Positions 28,824 to 37,664 of a DNA stretch of 48,137 nt are shown here, piece by piece (the stretch's first letter is position 1; the number at the start of each line of letters is the position of its first letter). Made by a program: the position numbers and the translations under genes. Source of the stretch: Aneurinibacillus aneurinilyticus ATCC 12856 (GTDB lineage: Bacteria; Bacillota; Bacilli; Aneurinibacillales; Aneurinibacillaceae); the NCBI RefSeq assembly GCF_000466385.1, contig NZ_KE952917.1, positions 1 through 48,137 on the forward strand, given 5' to 3'. Below the pieces are notes generated by a model. It saw nothing but the letters and a program-made list of their open reading frames with translations, was not told where the DNA came from and did not search any database.

Positions 28824-29597
28824 TTGTCTAACGACGAGAAAACAGAAGGCAGGGCAAAGGAAAAAACAGATGTATCCGTATCGCGACGAAACTTCCTGAA
28901 AAAATCCGGATACGTACTTGGAGGCGTACTTGCAGGCGGAGTTATCGGAAGCTTATTAAATGTTGGAGGAAAAAAACCGCCTTTAGCCAATCCGGAGCAA
29001 CCAACATCTGCTCCCTCTGATTACAATCAGGCGTTAATGTATTTTAAACAGGATCAATTCCGTATCGTGGAAGCCGCGACTGAACGAATTTTTCCTGCTG
29101 ACGATAGCGGTCCAGGAGCAAAAGCTCTCGGTGTCGCTTTTTTCATCGATCATCAGCTTGCCGGTGATTGGGGCTTCAATGCCCGAGATTATATGCAGCC
29201 TCCTTTTTATAAAGGGGAAGCTGTACAAGGTTATCAAGGACGTTTAAAACGAAGAGAAATTTTTGATATTGCATTACAAGAAATGCAGAATTACAGCCAA
29301 AGTAAGTATAAGAAAGGTTTCGTTGATTTGACACCGGAACAGCAGGATGCCGTACTCACTGCATTTGAGAAGGACGAGGTGAAATTAACGACTATCTCGC
29401 CCAGCGGATTTTTCCGCATATTGAGAAGCGCTACGATTGAGGGCGCGTATGCAGACCCGTTGTATGGCGGGAATAAAAATATGGACGGGTGGAAACTCAA
29501 AAACTATCCCGGCAACCAGATGGCGTATATGCAAATCATCGACAAAGATGAATTCGCAAAAATGCCGCCAAAAAGCTTGAAAGACCATCTCCATTAA
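28824..29597 (+). CDS. gluconate 2-dehydrogenase subunit 3 family protein, Tat signal
   Basis: This 257-aa protein belongs to the small-subunit family that accompanies GMC-type membrane dehydrogenases. A twin-arginine signal SRRNFLKKSGY (Arg21-Arg22) is followed by a hydrophobic stretch (VLGGVLAGGVIGSLL). The mature part contains ATERIFPADDSGPGAKALGVAFF and DLTPEQQDAVL, typical of the family. It starts at TTG 28824 with GGAGG at correct spacing; no ATG fits. The GMC partner lies 19 bases downstream and probably leaves the cell with it as a folded complex, because it has no signal of its own (inference). Confidence 0.85.
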   Translation: MSNDEKTEGRAKEKTDVSVSRRNFLKKSGYVLGGVLAGGVIGSLLNVGGKKPPLANPEQPTSAPSDYNQALMYFKQDQFRIVEAATERIFPADDSGPGAKALGVAFFIDHQLAGDWGFNARDYMQPPFYKGEAVQGYQGRLKRREIFDIALQEMQNYSQSKYKKGFVDLTPEQQDAVLTAFEKDEVKLTTISPSGFFRILRSATIEGAYADPLYGGNKNMDGWKLKNYPGNQMAYMQIIDKDEFAKMPPKSLKDHLH

Positions 29598-29616
29598 GTC
29601 AAAGAAAGGTGAAAAA

Positions 29617-31329
29617 ATGAAAAAATTACCGAAGGTTGACGTCGTTATTGTAGGCGTAGGCTGGGGCGGTGGAATTATTGCTTCAGAGCTGACAAAAAAG
29701 GGAATGAAAGTGGTAGGGCTGGAGCGCGGCAAGGAACGCAAAACGGAAGATTATCTGATGGTGCACGACGAGCTTCGTTATGCTTATCGCTATGAATTGA
29801 TGCAAGATCTTTCTAAAGAGACCATTACATTTCGCAGCAACGAACGAATTCGTGCCCTTCCTATGAGGCAATACGGTTCCTTTTTAATCGGGGATGGTAT
29901 TGGCGGTGCGGGAGTTCACTGGAACGGTCAAAACTATCGTTTTCTTCCCTACGACTTCCAGATTAAAAGCAAAACAATAGAACGCTATGGAAAAAATAAA
30001 ATTCCTGACGGCATGTCTATACAGGACTGGGGTATTACATACGAAGAGCTTGAACCATACTTCGATAAATTCGAGAAAACAGCCGGCATCTCCGGAGAAG
30101 AAAACCCACTAGCAGGCAAACGTTCTGACAAATATCCTAATCCTCCGATGAAAACGACGCCATCTATGAAAATGTTCATTGACGCAGCTAAAAAAATGAA
30201 GCTTCACCCTTATATTCTACCTTCTGCCAATCTATCCCAGGCATATACCAATCCAGACGGAGTGGCACGTGCGGCGTGTCAATATTGCGGCTATTGCGAA
30301 CGCTTCGGATGCGAATATGGAGCTAAGGCCGACCCGGTTGTTACTGTTATCCCTGTTGCAAAAAAAACCGGTAACTTCGAGATTCGAACCCACTCCTATG
30401 TTCGTCGTATTTTGCATAAAGGCGGAAAAGCCACCGGAGTTATGTATACGGATGTAACGACCGGAGAGGAAATTGAACAGCCGGCCGATATCGTTGTTGT
30501 TACAAGCTATGTATTCAATAATGTACGCCTGTTATTAAATTCGAAGTTAGGCCGTCCATATGATCCGTCAACCGGGAAAGGTGTCATCGGCAAAAACTAT
30601 GCCTATCAGGTTATGAGAGGTAGCGCCATAGGTTTTTTTGATAATAAAGAATTCAATACTTTCGCTGGTGCTGGCGCCCTTGGGGCATGCTTGGATGATT
30701 ACAACGGAGATAACTTTGATCATTCTAACGTAAACTTTATTCATGGTGGCAACATCGCCATGACCCAAACTGGGCTTAGACCTATCGCCAATAATCCGGT
30801 TCCGAAAGGGACGCCAAGCTGGGGAAAAGAATTTAAAGCCCAATCCGTTAAATACGCTAATCGGACATTAACCGTTGCTGGTCAAGGTTCCTCAATGCCT
30901 TTCAGACATCATTACCTGGATCTCGATTCAGTATACAAGGATGTCTTTGGAGATCCGCTCATTCGCATGACATTTGATTTTGAAGAGCAGGACCGCCAGC
31001 TGGCCAAGTTTCTTGCTACAAAATGCGGGGACATTCTCAAGGAAATGGGTGCAAACCGAGTTGACATTAACATAAACCTGGGACCTTACGATATTATGCC
31101 ATATCAATCCACACACAATACCGGCGGAGTCATTATGGGAAATAACCCGGATACATCAGCCGTAAACAATTACCTACAGATGTGGGATGCAGAAAACGTA
31201 TTCGTGATAGGCGCTTCCGCTTTTCCGCATAATAGCGGCTATAACCCTACCGGAACGGTAGGGGCTTTGGCTTATCGTGCTGCTGAAGGCATTATCAAGT
31301 ATCATCAAAAAGGCGGTTCACTTGCATGA
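29617..31329 (+). CDS. GMC-family FAD-dependent dehydrogenase, flavoprotein subunit
   Basis: This 570-aa flavoprotein has an N-terminal FAD motif [16 protein letters not shown] (9-24), the GMC segment [13 protein letters not shown] (92-104), and the C-terminal [20 protein letters not shown] with the catalytic His/Asn pair. A Cys cluster [12 protein letters not shown] (C221, C224, C227, C232) has the pattern C-x2-C-x2-C-x4-C and may hold an Fe-S cluster. Relatives oxidise gluconate, glucose or sorbose and pass electrons to the respiratory chain. The substrate cannot be read from the sequence. It has no signal peptide. It lies between a Tat-signal subunit and a tatA gene overlapping it by four bases. 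The cytochrome c subunit usual in proteobacterial complexes is absent. Confidence 0.88.
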   Translation: MKKLPKVDVVIVGVGWGGGIIASELTKKGMKVVGLERGKERKTEDYLMVHDELRYAYRYELMQDLSKETITFRSNERIRALPMRQYGSFLIGDGIGGAGVHWNGQNYRFLPYDFQIKSKTIERYGKNKIPDGMSIQDWGITYEELEPYFDKFEKTAGISGEENPLAGKRSDKYPNPPMKTTPSMKMFIDAAKKMKLHPYILPSANLSQAYTNPDGVARAACQYCGYCERFGCEYGAKADPVVTVIPVAKKTGNFEIRTHSYVRRILHKGGKATGVMYTDVTTGEEIEQPADIVVVTSYVFNNVRLLLNSKLGRPYDPSTGKGVIGKNYAYQVMRGSAIGFFDNKEFNTFAGAGALGACLDDYNGDNFDHSNVNFIHGGNIAMTQTGLRPIANNPVPKGTPSWGKEFKAQSVKYANRTLTVAGQGSSMPFRHHYLDLDSVYKDVFGDPLIRMTFDFEEQDRQLAKFLATKCGDILKEMGANRVDININLGPYDIMPYQSTHNTGGVIMGNNPDTSAVNNYLQMWDAENVFVIGASAFPHNSGYNPTGTVGALAYRAAEGIIKYHQKGGSLA

Positions 31330-31511
31330 TAAGCAATATCGGCATTCCCGGTCTGATTCTTATTCTTGTGATTGCGCTTATTGTTTTTGGTCCGCAGAAG
31401 CTACCACAAATTGGTCGTGGTGCAGGCGATGCACTGCGCGAATTCCGACACTCTACAAAGGGAATACTGGAGGATTCATCAGAGCCACAAAATCCAGACA
31501 GAAAAACGTAA
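31326..31511 (+). CDS. tatA: TatA/E-type twin-arginine translocase subunit
   Basis: This 61-aa protein has a short N-terminal membrane helix ([19 protein letters not shown]), the invariant [12 protein letters not shown] hinge and an amphipathic helix ([14 protein letters not shown]), then a short polar tail. TatA oligomers form the passage for folded proteins with twin-arginine signals. The ATG overlaps the GMC stop (ATGA), so it is translated with the presumed cargo. No tatC is near, so it must use a TatC encoded elsewhere. It is followed by a strong terminator that closes the operon. Confidence 0.92.
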   Translation: MISNIGIPGLILILVIALIVFGPQKLPQIGRGAGDALREFRHSTKGILEDSSEPQNPDRKT

Positions 31512-31521
31512 ATTTCCTAAT

Positions 31522-31556
31522 AAAAAAACAGTCCTGACGCTCAGGACTGTTTTTTC
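31522..31556. terminator. bidirectional terminator between tatA and hemAT
   Basis: AACAGTCCTGA and TCAGGACTGTT form an 11-bp perfect stem with a very short loop, flanked by A and T runs. It ends both the GMC/tatA operon and the convergent HemAT gene. Confidence 0.92.
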
Positions 31557-31577
31557 ATCATCATTGCATCTGCCTGC

Positions 31578-32903
31578 TTACGCCTGATTAATTTTACGGT
31601 TAATCTCACGACTAATCTCCGCTAACTCACCCGCCAGTTCAGCAACATTGCTGGAAGCATCGCGCATTTCCTGTGAGACCATCTCCAGATTCTTAATGTC
31701 GGCGGTTACCTTCTTTATACCGGAAAGCGATTCAGAAATCGCCTTCATGATATCCTGAAAGCTGGCTTTTGCTTTAGAAGCATGGTTGGTTCCCGTCTCT
31801 ACCATATCAGTCGTTCCATTCAGCGAACGTACCACATCCTGTACATCTGTCTGTGAAACCTGCACCAGTTCGGAAATTTCGGTTAATGCTTTACTCGTAT
31901 CATCAGCCAGTTTCTTTACTTCGTTTGCCACTACCATGAAGCTACGCCCATGCTCTCCGCCAGCACGCGAAGCTTCAATAGCTGCATTGAGGGCTAAAAT
32001 ATTGGTCATTTTAGATATTTTCTGGATAAATTCGATGATAGACTCGATCTGATTAGAGCTTTCGCTTAACTTTAGAATTTTTTCCTGTACACCCTTGAAG
32101 AACGTCTCGATCCTCTCCATCGTTTCGAATGTTCTATCGATAATTTCCTCTCCTGTTGTTGCATGTACTACGATATTCTCGGAGCTCGCTTCAATCCGCT
32201 GCGCATCTTCATATACCTTTTCTGTCGCGTAAAACATCTCGCTTGCAGACGAACTTGTTTGCTCTGCCGTAGCAGCCAATGTTTCACCCGATTCTACCAG
32301 CTTGCGTTGTACCTGCTTAATCTCTTCCTGCACACGCATCCGATCCTTGATGTAAATAGCAATATATGATTCCATGATAATTTGGGTGTCAAGATTAATC
32401 AAACCTGATAACGCCGTAGTCAGTTCAATCCCCTTAGCTAGATCATGGCGGGCATATTTCTCCGTTATACGTTGAATAAAGAACTCTATAATCACCTGAT
32501 TTGCGGCAATATACCAGCTAGGCAAAAGACGAACCTTGTTATGAACATCGCCTATCCGCATCCGATTCTTCACATAGTCTAGATCTACCTGATCCGTAGC
32601 CAAACTTTCACAATACTTAACAAACGTTTTACCCAGCCTCTCTACTGTGGAATTCTCCTGGATAATGTTCTGTAGCTCGTCGTTCGCCATCAGTTTCTTG
32701 TAGAATACTTCTACCAGTTCCTGCGCAAGCTCCCCTATCAACGGCTTACTTTCAGCCAGGAGCCTCAAACGAGAAGGTGTGAGATTGAGAAAGCGTTTAC
32801 GCATTTCCAGTTCCGCTTCTGTTATATGTTCGAATACGTTAGGTCTCCCACTTTGCGTTCGTTCCTGATAGTCTTCCATCTGATTTTCTACTGTATAGTT
32901 CAT
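31578..32903 (-). CDS. hemAT: HemAT-type globin-coupled aerotaxis receptor
   Basis: This 441-aa soluble chemoreceptor has an N-terminal globin sensor (about 25-190) and a C-terminal methyl-accepting signalling domain. The proximal heme ligand is His121 in RIGDVHNKVRLLPSWY, and Tyr68 in EVFYKK corresponds to the distal-pocket Tyr of HemAT. The signalling hairpin reads MTNILALNAAIEASRAGGEH with GRSFMVVANEVKKLADDTS following. There is no transmembrane segment. HemAT binds O2 and signals through CheA/CheW. ATG at 32903 has GGGGAGAAG upstream. It is monocistronic. No other chemotaxis gene is intact in the window. Confidence 0.92.
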   Translation of the reverse strand: MNYTVENQMEDYQERTQSGRPNVFEHITEAELEMRKRFLNLTPSRLRLLAESKPLIGELAQELVEVFYKKLMANDELQNIIQENSTVERLGKTFVKYCESLATDQVDLDYVKNRMRIGDVHNKVRLLPSWYIAANQVIIEFFIQRITEKYARHDLAKGIELTTALSGLINLDTQIIMESYIAIYIKDRMRVQEEIKQVQRKLVESGETLAATAEQTSSSASEMFYATEKVYEDAQRIEASSENIVVHATTGEEIIDRTFETMERIETFFKGVQEKILKLSESSNQIESIIEFIQKISKMTNILALNAAIEASRAGGEHGRSFMVVANEVKKLADDTSKALTEISELVQVSQTDVQDVVRSLNGTTDMVETGTNHASKAKASFQDIMKAISESLSGIKKVTADIKNLEMVSQEMRDASSNVAELAGELAEISREINRKINQA

Positions 32904-33309
32904 ATCTCTTCTCCCCTTTATATGTTTCAGGCTATTCTATATCCTTGAGCATAAATGCCACACGATTCCGTTTTTTTCTCTTTTTATAATATAACTATTT
33001 TATCATATTTTTCTTTTATGTATGACATTTATCTTATTCCCTCAATAGACATCTTGTAAAAACCGCATCATTAGGCACGTGCTTATAGAATCAAAAATAT
33101 CAAATACTTCTTTTTTTTCGCTTCCAATCACTAAAAAAACACCGATATATCAAAATAGATGTGTATAAAAACACTGTATCTAAAGCAATCATTTACATTA
33201 TACTTTACTTATATGGTATTTATATCCACATTGTATCATTTTAATAAAATTACTTACATTATCTTTGTCACTTTACTTATTTATACTTTGAAAGGGGAAT
33301 TTTTTCATT
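32904..33309. other. AT-rich intergenic region between divergent genes
   Basis: These 406 bases carry no supported gene. They are strongly AT-rich, with long T runs (for example 33112-33118) and two related pieces, TTTACATTATACTTTACTTA and CTTACATTATCTTTGTCACT, about 66 bases apart. Promoters for hemAT and the downstream membrane protein must lie here. The sequence TTATCT-17-TATACT before 33280 is the best weak candidate for the plus strand. Confidence 0.5.
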
Positions 33310-33942
33310 GTGAGAAAACCATTTTATAAAAAGTGGTGGGTTTGGTTTTTATCTTTGGCTTTACTTGCAGCTATTGGATATATAGGAGGAAATAAGCAGA
33401 AAAAAAATGTTATAGAGTCAATAGCCGCACCAGCAAGCAGTACACAAGTTAAAGAAAAAATAACACCTACTGAAAAGCCTGAACAAGAAGCCAACAATAA
33501 TAAACATCAAAAGCTGGTTTTACAGTTCGAGCAGGAAATATATGAAATCGAAAAAACAGCCTTAGCCGTTGGTGAAAAATACAATATTGTTGCTGAAAAA
33601 TTCAGTAATGGACAAGTAAGTCTCTCGGATGCATACGAAGCAGCCAATAATGCCAGAAAAGAGTGTGAGGCCATACAACGTGCATATAACAAATTGCATG
33701 TGCCGGCTGGCTTACCAGATAATATATCCATGCTTCTTACTGAATCAAAGAGCAAGCTTTCTATCGCGTATTCCTCAAAAACAAAAACAATGGAATACTT
33801 AATGAGTTTTCTGCATGATAACGAACCAAGCTCCCTTGAAATGATGAAGAAAGAAGGCGACTTTTCCAATCGTCTTGTATTGCAAGGAATGACAAAGCTG
33901 ATGCGGGCCAAAGAATTAACGGGTCTTACGAATGATGCATAG
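33310..33942 (+). CDS. membrane-anchored hypothetical protein, 210 aa
   Basis: I recognise no family. It starts with a basic patch and one membrane anchor (MRKPFYKKWWVWFLSLALLA then IGYIGG), a polar linker rich in Pro, Glu and Asn to about 65, and a long helical extracytoplasmic domain (about 66-205) predicted as a helical bundle. The start is GTG at 33310 with AAAGGGG 12 bases upstream, a long spacing. It has an AT-rich base composition unlike its neighbours and is closed by an unusually long hairpin, so horizontal acquisition is possible. A role at the cell surface is inferred only from topology. Confidence 0.65.
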   Translation: MRKPFYKKWWVWFLSLALLAAIGYIGGNKQKKNVIESIAAPASSTQVKEKITPTEKPEQEANNNKHQKLVLQFEQEIYEIEKTALAVGEKYNIVAEKFSNGQVSLSDAYEAANNARKECEAIQRAYNKLHVPAGLPDNISMLLTESKSKLSIAYSSKTKTMEYLMSFLHDNEPSSLEMMKKEGDFSNRLVLQGMTKLMRAKELTGLTNDA

Positions 33943-33994
33943 AAAAAACCTGACATACATCCTTTTTCATACAGGATGTCATGTCAGGTTTTTT
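33943..33994. terminator. long nested-hairpin terminator
   Basis: AAAAAACCTGACAT pairs with ATGTCAGGTTTTTT, and inside it ACATCCT pairs with AGGATGT around a short loop, so nearly the whole 52 bases fold on themselves. It begins directly after the stop codon of the membrane-anchored hypothetical gene. Confidence 0.88.
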
Positions 33995-34101
33995 GATTTA
34001 TTGGCACACGATTTAGTCCCAAGTTGATAGCTGCATTTTTATAAGTGCCTTGATCGAGGTATAGAATAAAAAGTTCATTAACAGGCAGGAGGTGATTTAC
34101 C

Positions 34102-34659
34102 TTGTTAACAGCCTTGCTTATTTTTGGCATGCAGCTCATATTAATGCCAATCGTTACGCTTCGTACCATTCTTCTTGTTAAAAATGAGACAAAGAAGGCG
34201 TCTGCCATAGGTGTTTTAGAAGCAGTTATCAACGTTTTAAGTCTAGGCATTGTTTTCTCTGATATGTCCCGCATCATCAATATAGCAGCCTATGCATTAG
34301 GGTTTGGATGTGGACTTTATATAGGCGGTTTAGTTGAAAAAAAATTAGCGATTGGCTATGTTACTTATCAAGTTAGCCTGTTAGATAAAAACTATGAATT
34401 AATTGATACCCTACGAAAAGCAGGGTTTGGCGTTACCATTTTTGAGACCGAGGGGATTAGTGCCCGCCGCTCTCGTTTAGAAGTACTGGCTAAGAGAACA
34501 CGGGAAAAAGAGCTGCTAACCATCATTAATGAAATAGCTCCAAAAGCATTTGTTGTTTCTTATGAAGCTCGCACCTTTAAAGGAGGATATTTAACGAAGG
34601 TGATGAAAAAAAACGAAAATTTAAATAGCGATAAAAAAGCAGTACAGCGACATGACTAG
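34102..34659 (+). CDS. UPF0316 membrane protein (DUF5698 plus DUF2179)
   Basis: This 185-aa protein has three N-terminal membrane helices (about 2-22, 32-50 and 57-78), with TLRTILL and [16 protein letters not shown] typical of UPF0316. A cytoplasmic DUF2179 domain follows (about 85-170), with [21 protein letters not shown] and [18 protein letters not shown]2179 occurs in several Bacillales membrane proteins and is thought to bind a small ligand; the function is unsettled. It starts at TTG 34102, preceded by an excellent AGGAGGTGAT. The gene is alone, between two hairpin terminators. Confidence 0.85.
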   Translation: MLTALLIFGMQLILMPIVTLRTILLVKNETKKASAIGVLEAVINVLSLGIVFSDMSRIINIAAYALGFGCGLYIGGLVEKKLAIGYVTYQVSLLDKNYELIDTLRKAGFGVTIFETEGISARRSRLEVLAKRTREKELLTIINEIAPKAFVVSYEARTFKGGYLTKVMKKNENLNSDKKAVQRHD

Positions 34660-34686
34660 TCTGAATTCATCTTAGAATCGAGTCTG

Positions 34687-34731
34687 ACATGGCATCCGTC
34701 TATATACTAGGATACCATGCTGGGCTTTTTA
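34687..34731 (+). terminator. terminator after the UPF0316 gene
   Basis: CATGGCATCC pairs with GGATACCATG (one mismatch) around a 12-base loop, followed after CTGGGC by TTTTTATTTT. It ends the plus-strand gene. On the minus strand there is no T run, so the convergent glycan operon may read through. Confidence 0.65.
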
Positions 34732-34734
34732 TTT

Positions 34735-35505
34735 TCATCCTCTTTTAAGGGGTTCGTATACATTCTCAATAAATCGTTTCATCATTAGTGGAAGCTGTTG
34801 ATCACGGCGAGAAACTAGGGAATCAACTAGCTTCTCTCTTTCCTGTACAGATACTCGCCATTCATCAGGAATTAAAGATACGATTTCTTCCAGCAAAAGT
34901 CGCGGGATGGTTCCAGCAATTTGCAAATGCTTTTCGAAAGCCGATTCATCCCTAATAAACCGCCCCATAATTTGGTGGGTGGCACTTCGCAGGAGAGTAT
35001 CCGGCAGCGTCTCAAGATCAGAAAGAACCCAGGAATAGGAGCCTAGAATCTCCGACTGATCAATCATCCATAATTTATATTCACCTGCCGCCTCTTCCTG
35101 AAGCAAAATATTCTTCCGAGTACGATCACGATTGTATAGCCAGTAATCCAATAGAATAATACCGGCAAGCGAATCAGCATTAGTAATCATCTTCATATTA
35201 GAAGCTGTATAGCCATTTTTACAATCCTCTATATACAAAGAAGCAAACTGCTGCTTTGTATAAACAAAGCAACCTATATCGGGCATATTACGATAAAATT
35301 CTGGAGGAATCTCCACTATGTGTGCAAATGGTACCGGAAGCTGCATAAACCTTGCCAAACAGTAGCCAATCCATTCATTAGCAAGCATCTTTTCAAATTC
35401 TGATTTAAGGAATTTGACAACATAGTCGCGTCCGTCATCAAATGTGATAAGATGAGCACCTGATTTCCCATCCACCTTTCTTTGATATGCCACAGGTTGA
35501 ATCAT
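34735..35505 (-). CDS. HipA-like kinase-fold protein
   Basis: This 256-aa protein has the short single-domain HipA-like kinase architecture. Candidate ATP-binding residues are Lys31 in YVVKFLK, the catalytic-loop NRDRTRKN (Asn125 to Asn132, with Asp127), and Asp149 in MIDQSEIL, which stands where DFG would be in ordinary kinases. It lacks the N-terminal HipA domain and has no HipB antitoxin beside it, so a toxin-antitoxin role is unlikely. The ATG overlaps the glycosyltransferase stop by four bases, with AGAGGTGA upstream. As the last gene of a sugar-nucleotide/glycosyltransferase operon it may phosphorylate a sugar or coat protein, much as the CotH and CotS/CotI kinase-like proteins act in spore coats (inference). 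Confidence 0.75.
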   Translation of the reverse strand: MIQPVAYQRKVDGKSGAHLITFDDGRDYVVKFLKSEFEKMLANEWIGYCLARFMQLPVPFAHIVEIPPEFYRNMPDIGCFVYTKQQFASLYIEDCKNGYTASNMKMITNADSLAGIILLDYWLYNRDRTRKNILLQEEAAGEYKLWMIDQSEILGSYSWVLSDLETLPDTLLRSATHQIMGRFIRDESAFEKHLQIAGTIPRLLLEEIVSLIPDEWRVSVQEREKLVDSLVSRRDQQLPLMMKRFIENVYEPLKRG

Positions 35506-36599
35506 GGATGCTTCACCTCTCCAACGAGCGTTCGTAACAGTTCAATATAGCGAGGCGCGATACATTCCATGGCGAATCTCTCCCGTACCTGACTGATGGC
35601 AGCATGTGACATCTTCTCATACTTCACTTGGCCCATATCTATGATTTGGTATATATGCTTTATTGCCTCGTGTGTATGCCCCTCACGAAAAAGACGTCCA
35701 GTTTTTCGGTGTACGACAAGCTCGGGAAGAGAAGTAACTTTTGGAGCAACAACTGGTACGCCGCAAGCCATCGCTTCGATGAACGTATTCCCGAATGATT
35801 CCCCCCGGGTGGTAGCAAGCGTACAACCGCCGGTTTCGCGAATTTTGGCATACATATATGGCATTTCCTGATATGGGATTACCGGAAACCATCTTACCAT
35901 GTCTTCAAGGTGCTTTTCGATTCTCTGTGCAGCAAATTTTTCCCGCTGCACGCTTTGTGCACCGCCAATAACCCAGAATTGTATATCATTCCGCTCTTTT
36001 TTAATAAGATCAGCAATACGCAGCAACAGTTTCCAGTTTTTTCGCCTATCAATCCGACCAATCCAGCCAATTACTTTCTTATCCCCTGCTACGTTAGGGG
36101 GCGTATTGTGGTCGATATCTGTTCCGCCTATAGGCCGGAAAAACGATGTATCAATACCGTTATGAATCACTTCAATAGGAATATTCTCCGTAAGAATTGA
36201 AACGAGTCGTTTTTGGTAAAGGGAAGGAACAACTATTGTGGCTGGTCGAATCGAACGAAAATCCTTAATATGGGGGATAAGCTTATTTATTTCCGGTGTA
36301 CGCGCCTCGACAATCACTGGCCCACTAAATTCTGCCTTTTCCAGCCAACGATAGGCATCTGCCGTATCAACTACAATAATTGCGTCATAGTGTCCATTTC
36401 GAATAATGGATACGATTTTATTTTCGTCTTTCGTCAAATAAACCGGGGCGACACCGTCCATAATATGTCTTCCACCGTGATCGGTCGTATACAGAAATTC
36501 CGGAAAAATCCCTTGTTGTTTAAAGTAAATCGCACGATTTCTCCAACCGGCGTTAACTCCCCCTACCGTCAAAAGACGCCAAATAACCAGTACTTTCAT
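35502..36599 (-). CDS. GT4-family glycosyltransferase
   Basis: This 365-aa two-domain GT-B glycosyltransferase has the sugar-nucleotide site in the C-terminal half: GWIGRIDRRKNW (178-189, with Arg182 and Lys187) and the E-x7-E motif at Glu267 and Glu275 in GESFGNTFIEAMACG. It lacks a signal or membrane segment, so it works on the cytoplasmic face or, during sporulation, in the mother cell. A likely donor is UDP-glucuronate or another nucleotide sugar made by the two upstream enzymes. It starts at ATG with AGGAGGTTATT before it, 12 bases after the kinase-like gene. Confidence 0.87.
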   Translation of the reverse strand: MKVLVIWRLLTVGGVNAGWRNRAIYFKQQGIFPEFLYTTDHGGRHIMDGVAPVYLTKDENKIVSIIRNGHYDAIIVVDTADAYRWLEKAEFSGPVIVEARTPEINKLIPHIKDFRSIRPATIVVPSLYQKRLVSILTENIPIEVIHNGIDTSFFRPIGGTDIDHNTPPNVAGDKKVIGWIGRIDRRKNWKLLLRIADLIKKERNDIQFWVIGGAQSVQREKFAAQRIEKHLEDMVRWFPVIPYQEMPYMYAKIRETGGCTLATTRGESFGNTFIEAMACGVPVVAPKVTSLPELVVHRKTGRLFREGHTHEAIKHIYQIIDMGQVKYEKMSHAAISQVRERFAMECIAPRYIELLRTLVGEVKHP

Positions 36600-36611
36600 A
36601 ATAACCTCCTG

Positions 36612-37664
36612 TTACTTGACCTTTGTGCGGTAGATAGCAGGATATGATGTTAAAGTTTCCCGCTTTTTCTTATTACCTTCGTTTAGAAGTTTATTAACAT
36701 TCTTCATAACGTCTTCGATAAGCATTTTTTGCTTTAAGGATGCCTTCTTCTTACTTTGTTTTTGTCGTTTCTTCGAACAATCAAGCTGATTTCCATTCTT
36801 TTGATCTATTTCCTCCCACCCCATTCCCTCCTGTTTTTCCATGAACACATCGATTTTCTTTTTGACCTTTTCCGGGTCACGTCCCTGGGCTACCAGAACC
36901 TTTATCCACTCTTCTTTAAAAACTTTGCGCACAAGTCCTTCCAGCTTTGCGTAATGCTTCCCTTGATCGCCGACTGTTAGCAGCGGTTCGGCAAGCTGAA
37001 TAGCGATATCCTTTGCATTTTTCAGCCTTTTGCTAAACAATGTTTCAAACATTTGACGGGCACTTGCTTCCATCGCCATATAGTGTTGCCATTCGGCATA
37101 TAACTTAGGGTTCATCTCCTGTACATGTGAAAGAAAGAGTGTTTTATACTCCTCTCCCAGGCTGGTCAGCAATTTTCTCGGATATGGATACGTCCGATCG
37201 CGCCAGACGGTCCTGCCAACATCGATAACCTTTAATGTTCCATCTTGCTGAAGATAAATTTGTCTTTTGTGGTGATCGATGCGGTCGAAGCCAACCTGCT
37301 GAAATGTAACCAGCATTTCGATTAGCTTAAATGATAGTTCCTTCGTTAATGGTTGTGATTGCAAATATTCGCGCAGGTCAATGCCTCTGACCATCTCCAT
37401 GACAATATAGTTTTGACCTTTACCATAAATGCGCGGAAAAAGGTTTGTTTTTTGTCCAAGAGAAAGCGCATAATGCTCACGTTCGCAGTCCTCAGGGTTT
37501 CCGTACACTTTGGCACATGTATTTTCATCGATTTGAAATACAGCTCCTTGCCGTCCTTTGCCGATCATAGTAAGTGACGTTGGGTTTTTGACCTCTACGT
37601 CTGCCTGTTCTTGATTGATTACCTTGATTTTTTTAAGCTGCCGTGCGATTTCTTTATCATTCAT
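36612..37664 (-). CDS. atypical protein-kinase-fold protein
   Basis: This 350-aa protein has a shortened eukaryotic-like kinase domain (about 30-200): Gly-loop GKGRQGAVF (35-43), Lys52 in CAKVY, Glu61 or Glu63, and IVMEMVRGIDL as hinge. RID at 128-130 stands in place of HRD, and DVG at 148-150 in place of DFG. The Asn that follows the catalytic Asp is Gln135, so activity is uncertain. The C-terminal third is very basic (KKRQKQSKKKASLKQK). The second ATG (37664) is chosen because AGGAGG directly abuts the first at 37670. It overlaps the nucleotidyltransferase gene by 8 bases. It resembles the YrzF-type kinases of Bacillus in outline only. Confidence 0.75.
   Translation of the reverse strand: MNDKEIARQLKKIKVINQEQADVEVKNPTSLTMIGKGRQGAVFQIDENTCAKVYGNPEDCEREHYALSLGQKTNLFPRIYGKGQNYIVMEMVRGIDLREYLQSQPLTKELSFKLIEMLVTFQQVGFDRIDHHKRQIYLQQDGTLKVIDVGRTVWRDRTYPYPRKLLTSLGEEYKTLFLSHVQEMNPKLYAEWQHYMAMEASARQMFETLFSKRLKNAKDIAIQLAEPLLTVGDQGKHYAKLEGLVRKVFKEEWIKVLVAQGRDPEKVKKKIDVFMEKQEGMGWEEIDQKNGNQLDCSKKRQKQSKKKASLKQKMLIEDVMKNVNKLLNEGNKKKRETLTSYPAIYRTKVK

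Noticed and set aside
28640-28990. N-terminal extension of the lipoprotein frame
   Set aside because: The signal peptide and lipobox begin at 28639 with a proper ribosome-binding site; the extension overlaps the start of the divergent dehydrogenase subunit gene.
34735-35505. HipA toxin of a persistence module
   Set aside because: There is no HipB-like antitoxin and the HipA N-terminal domain is missing; the operon context is glycan synthesis.
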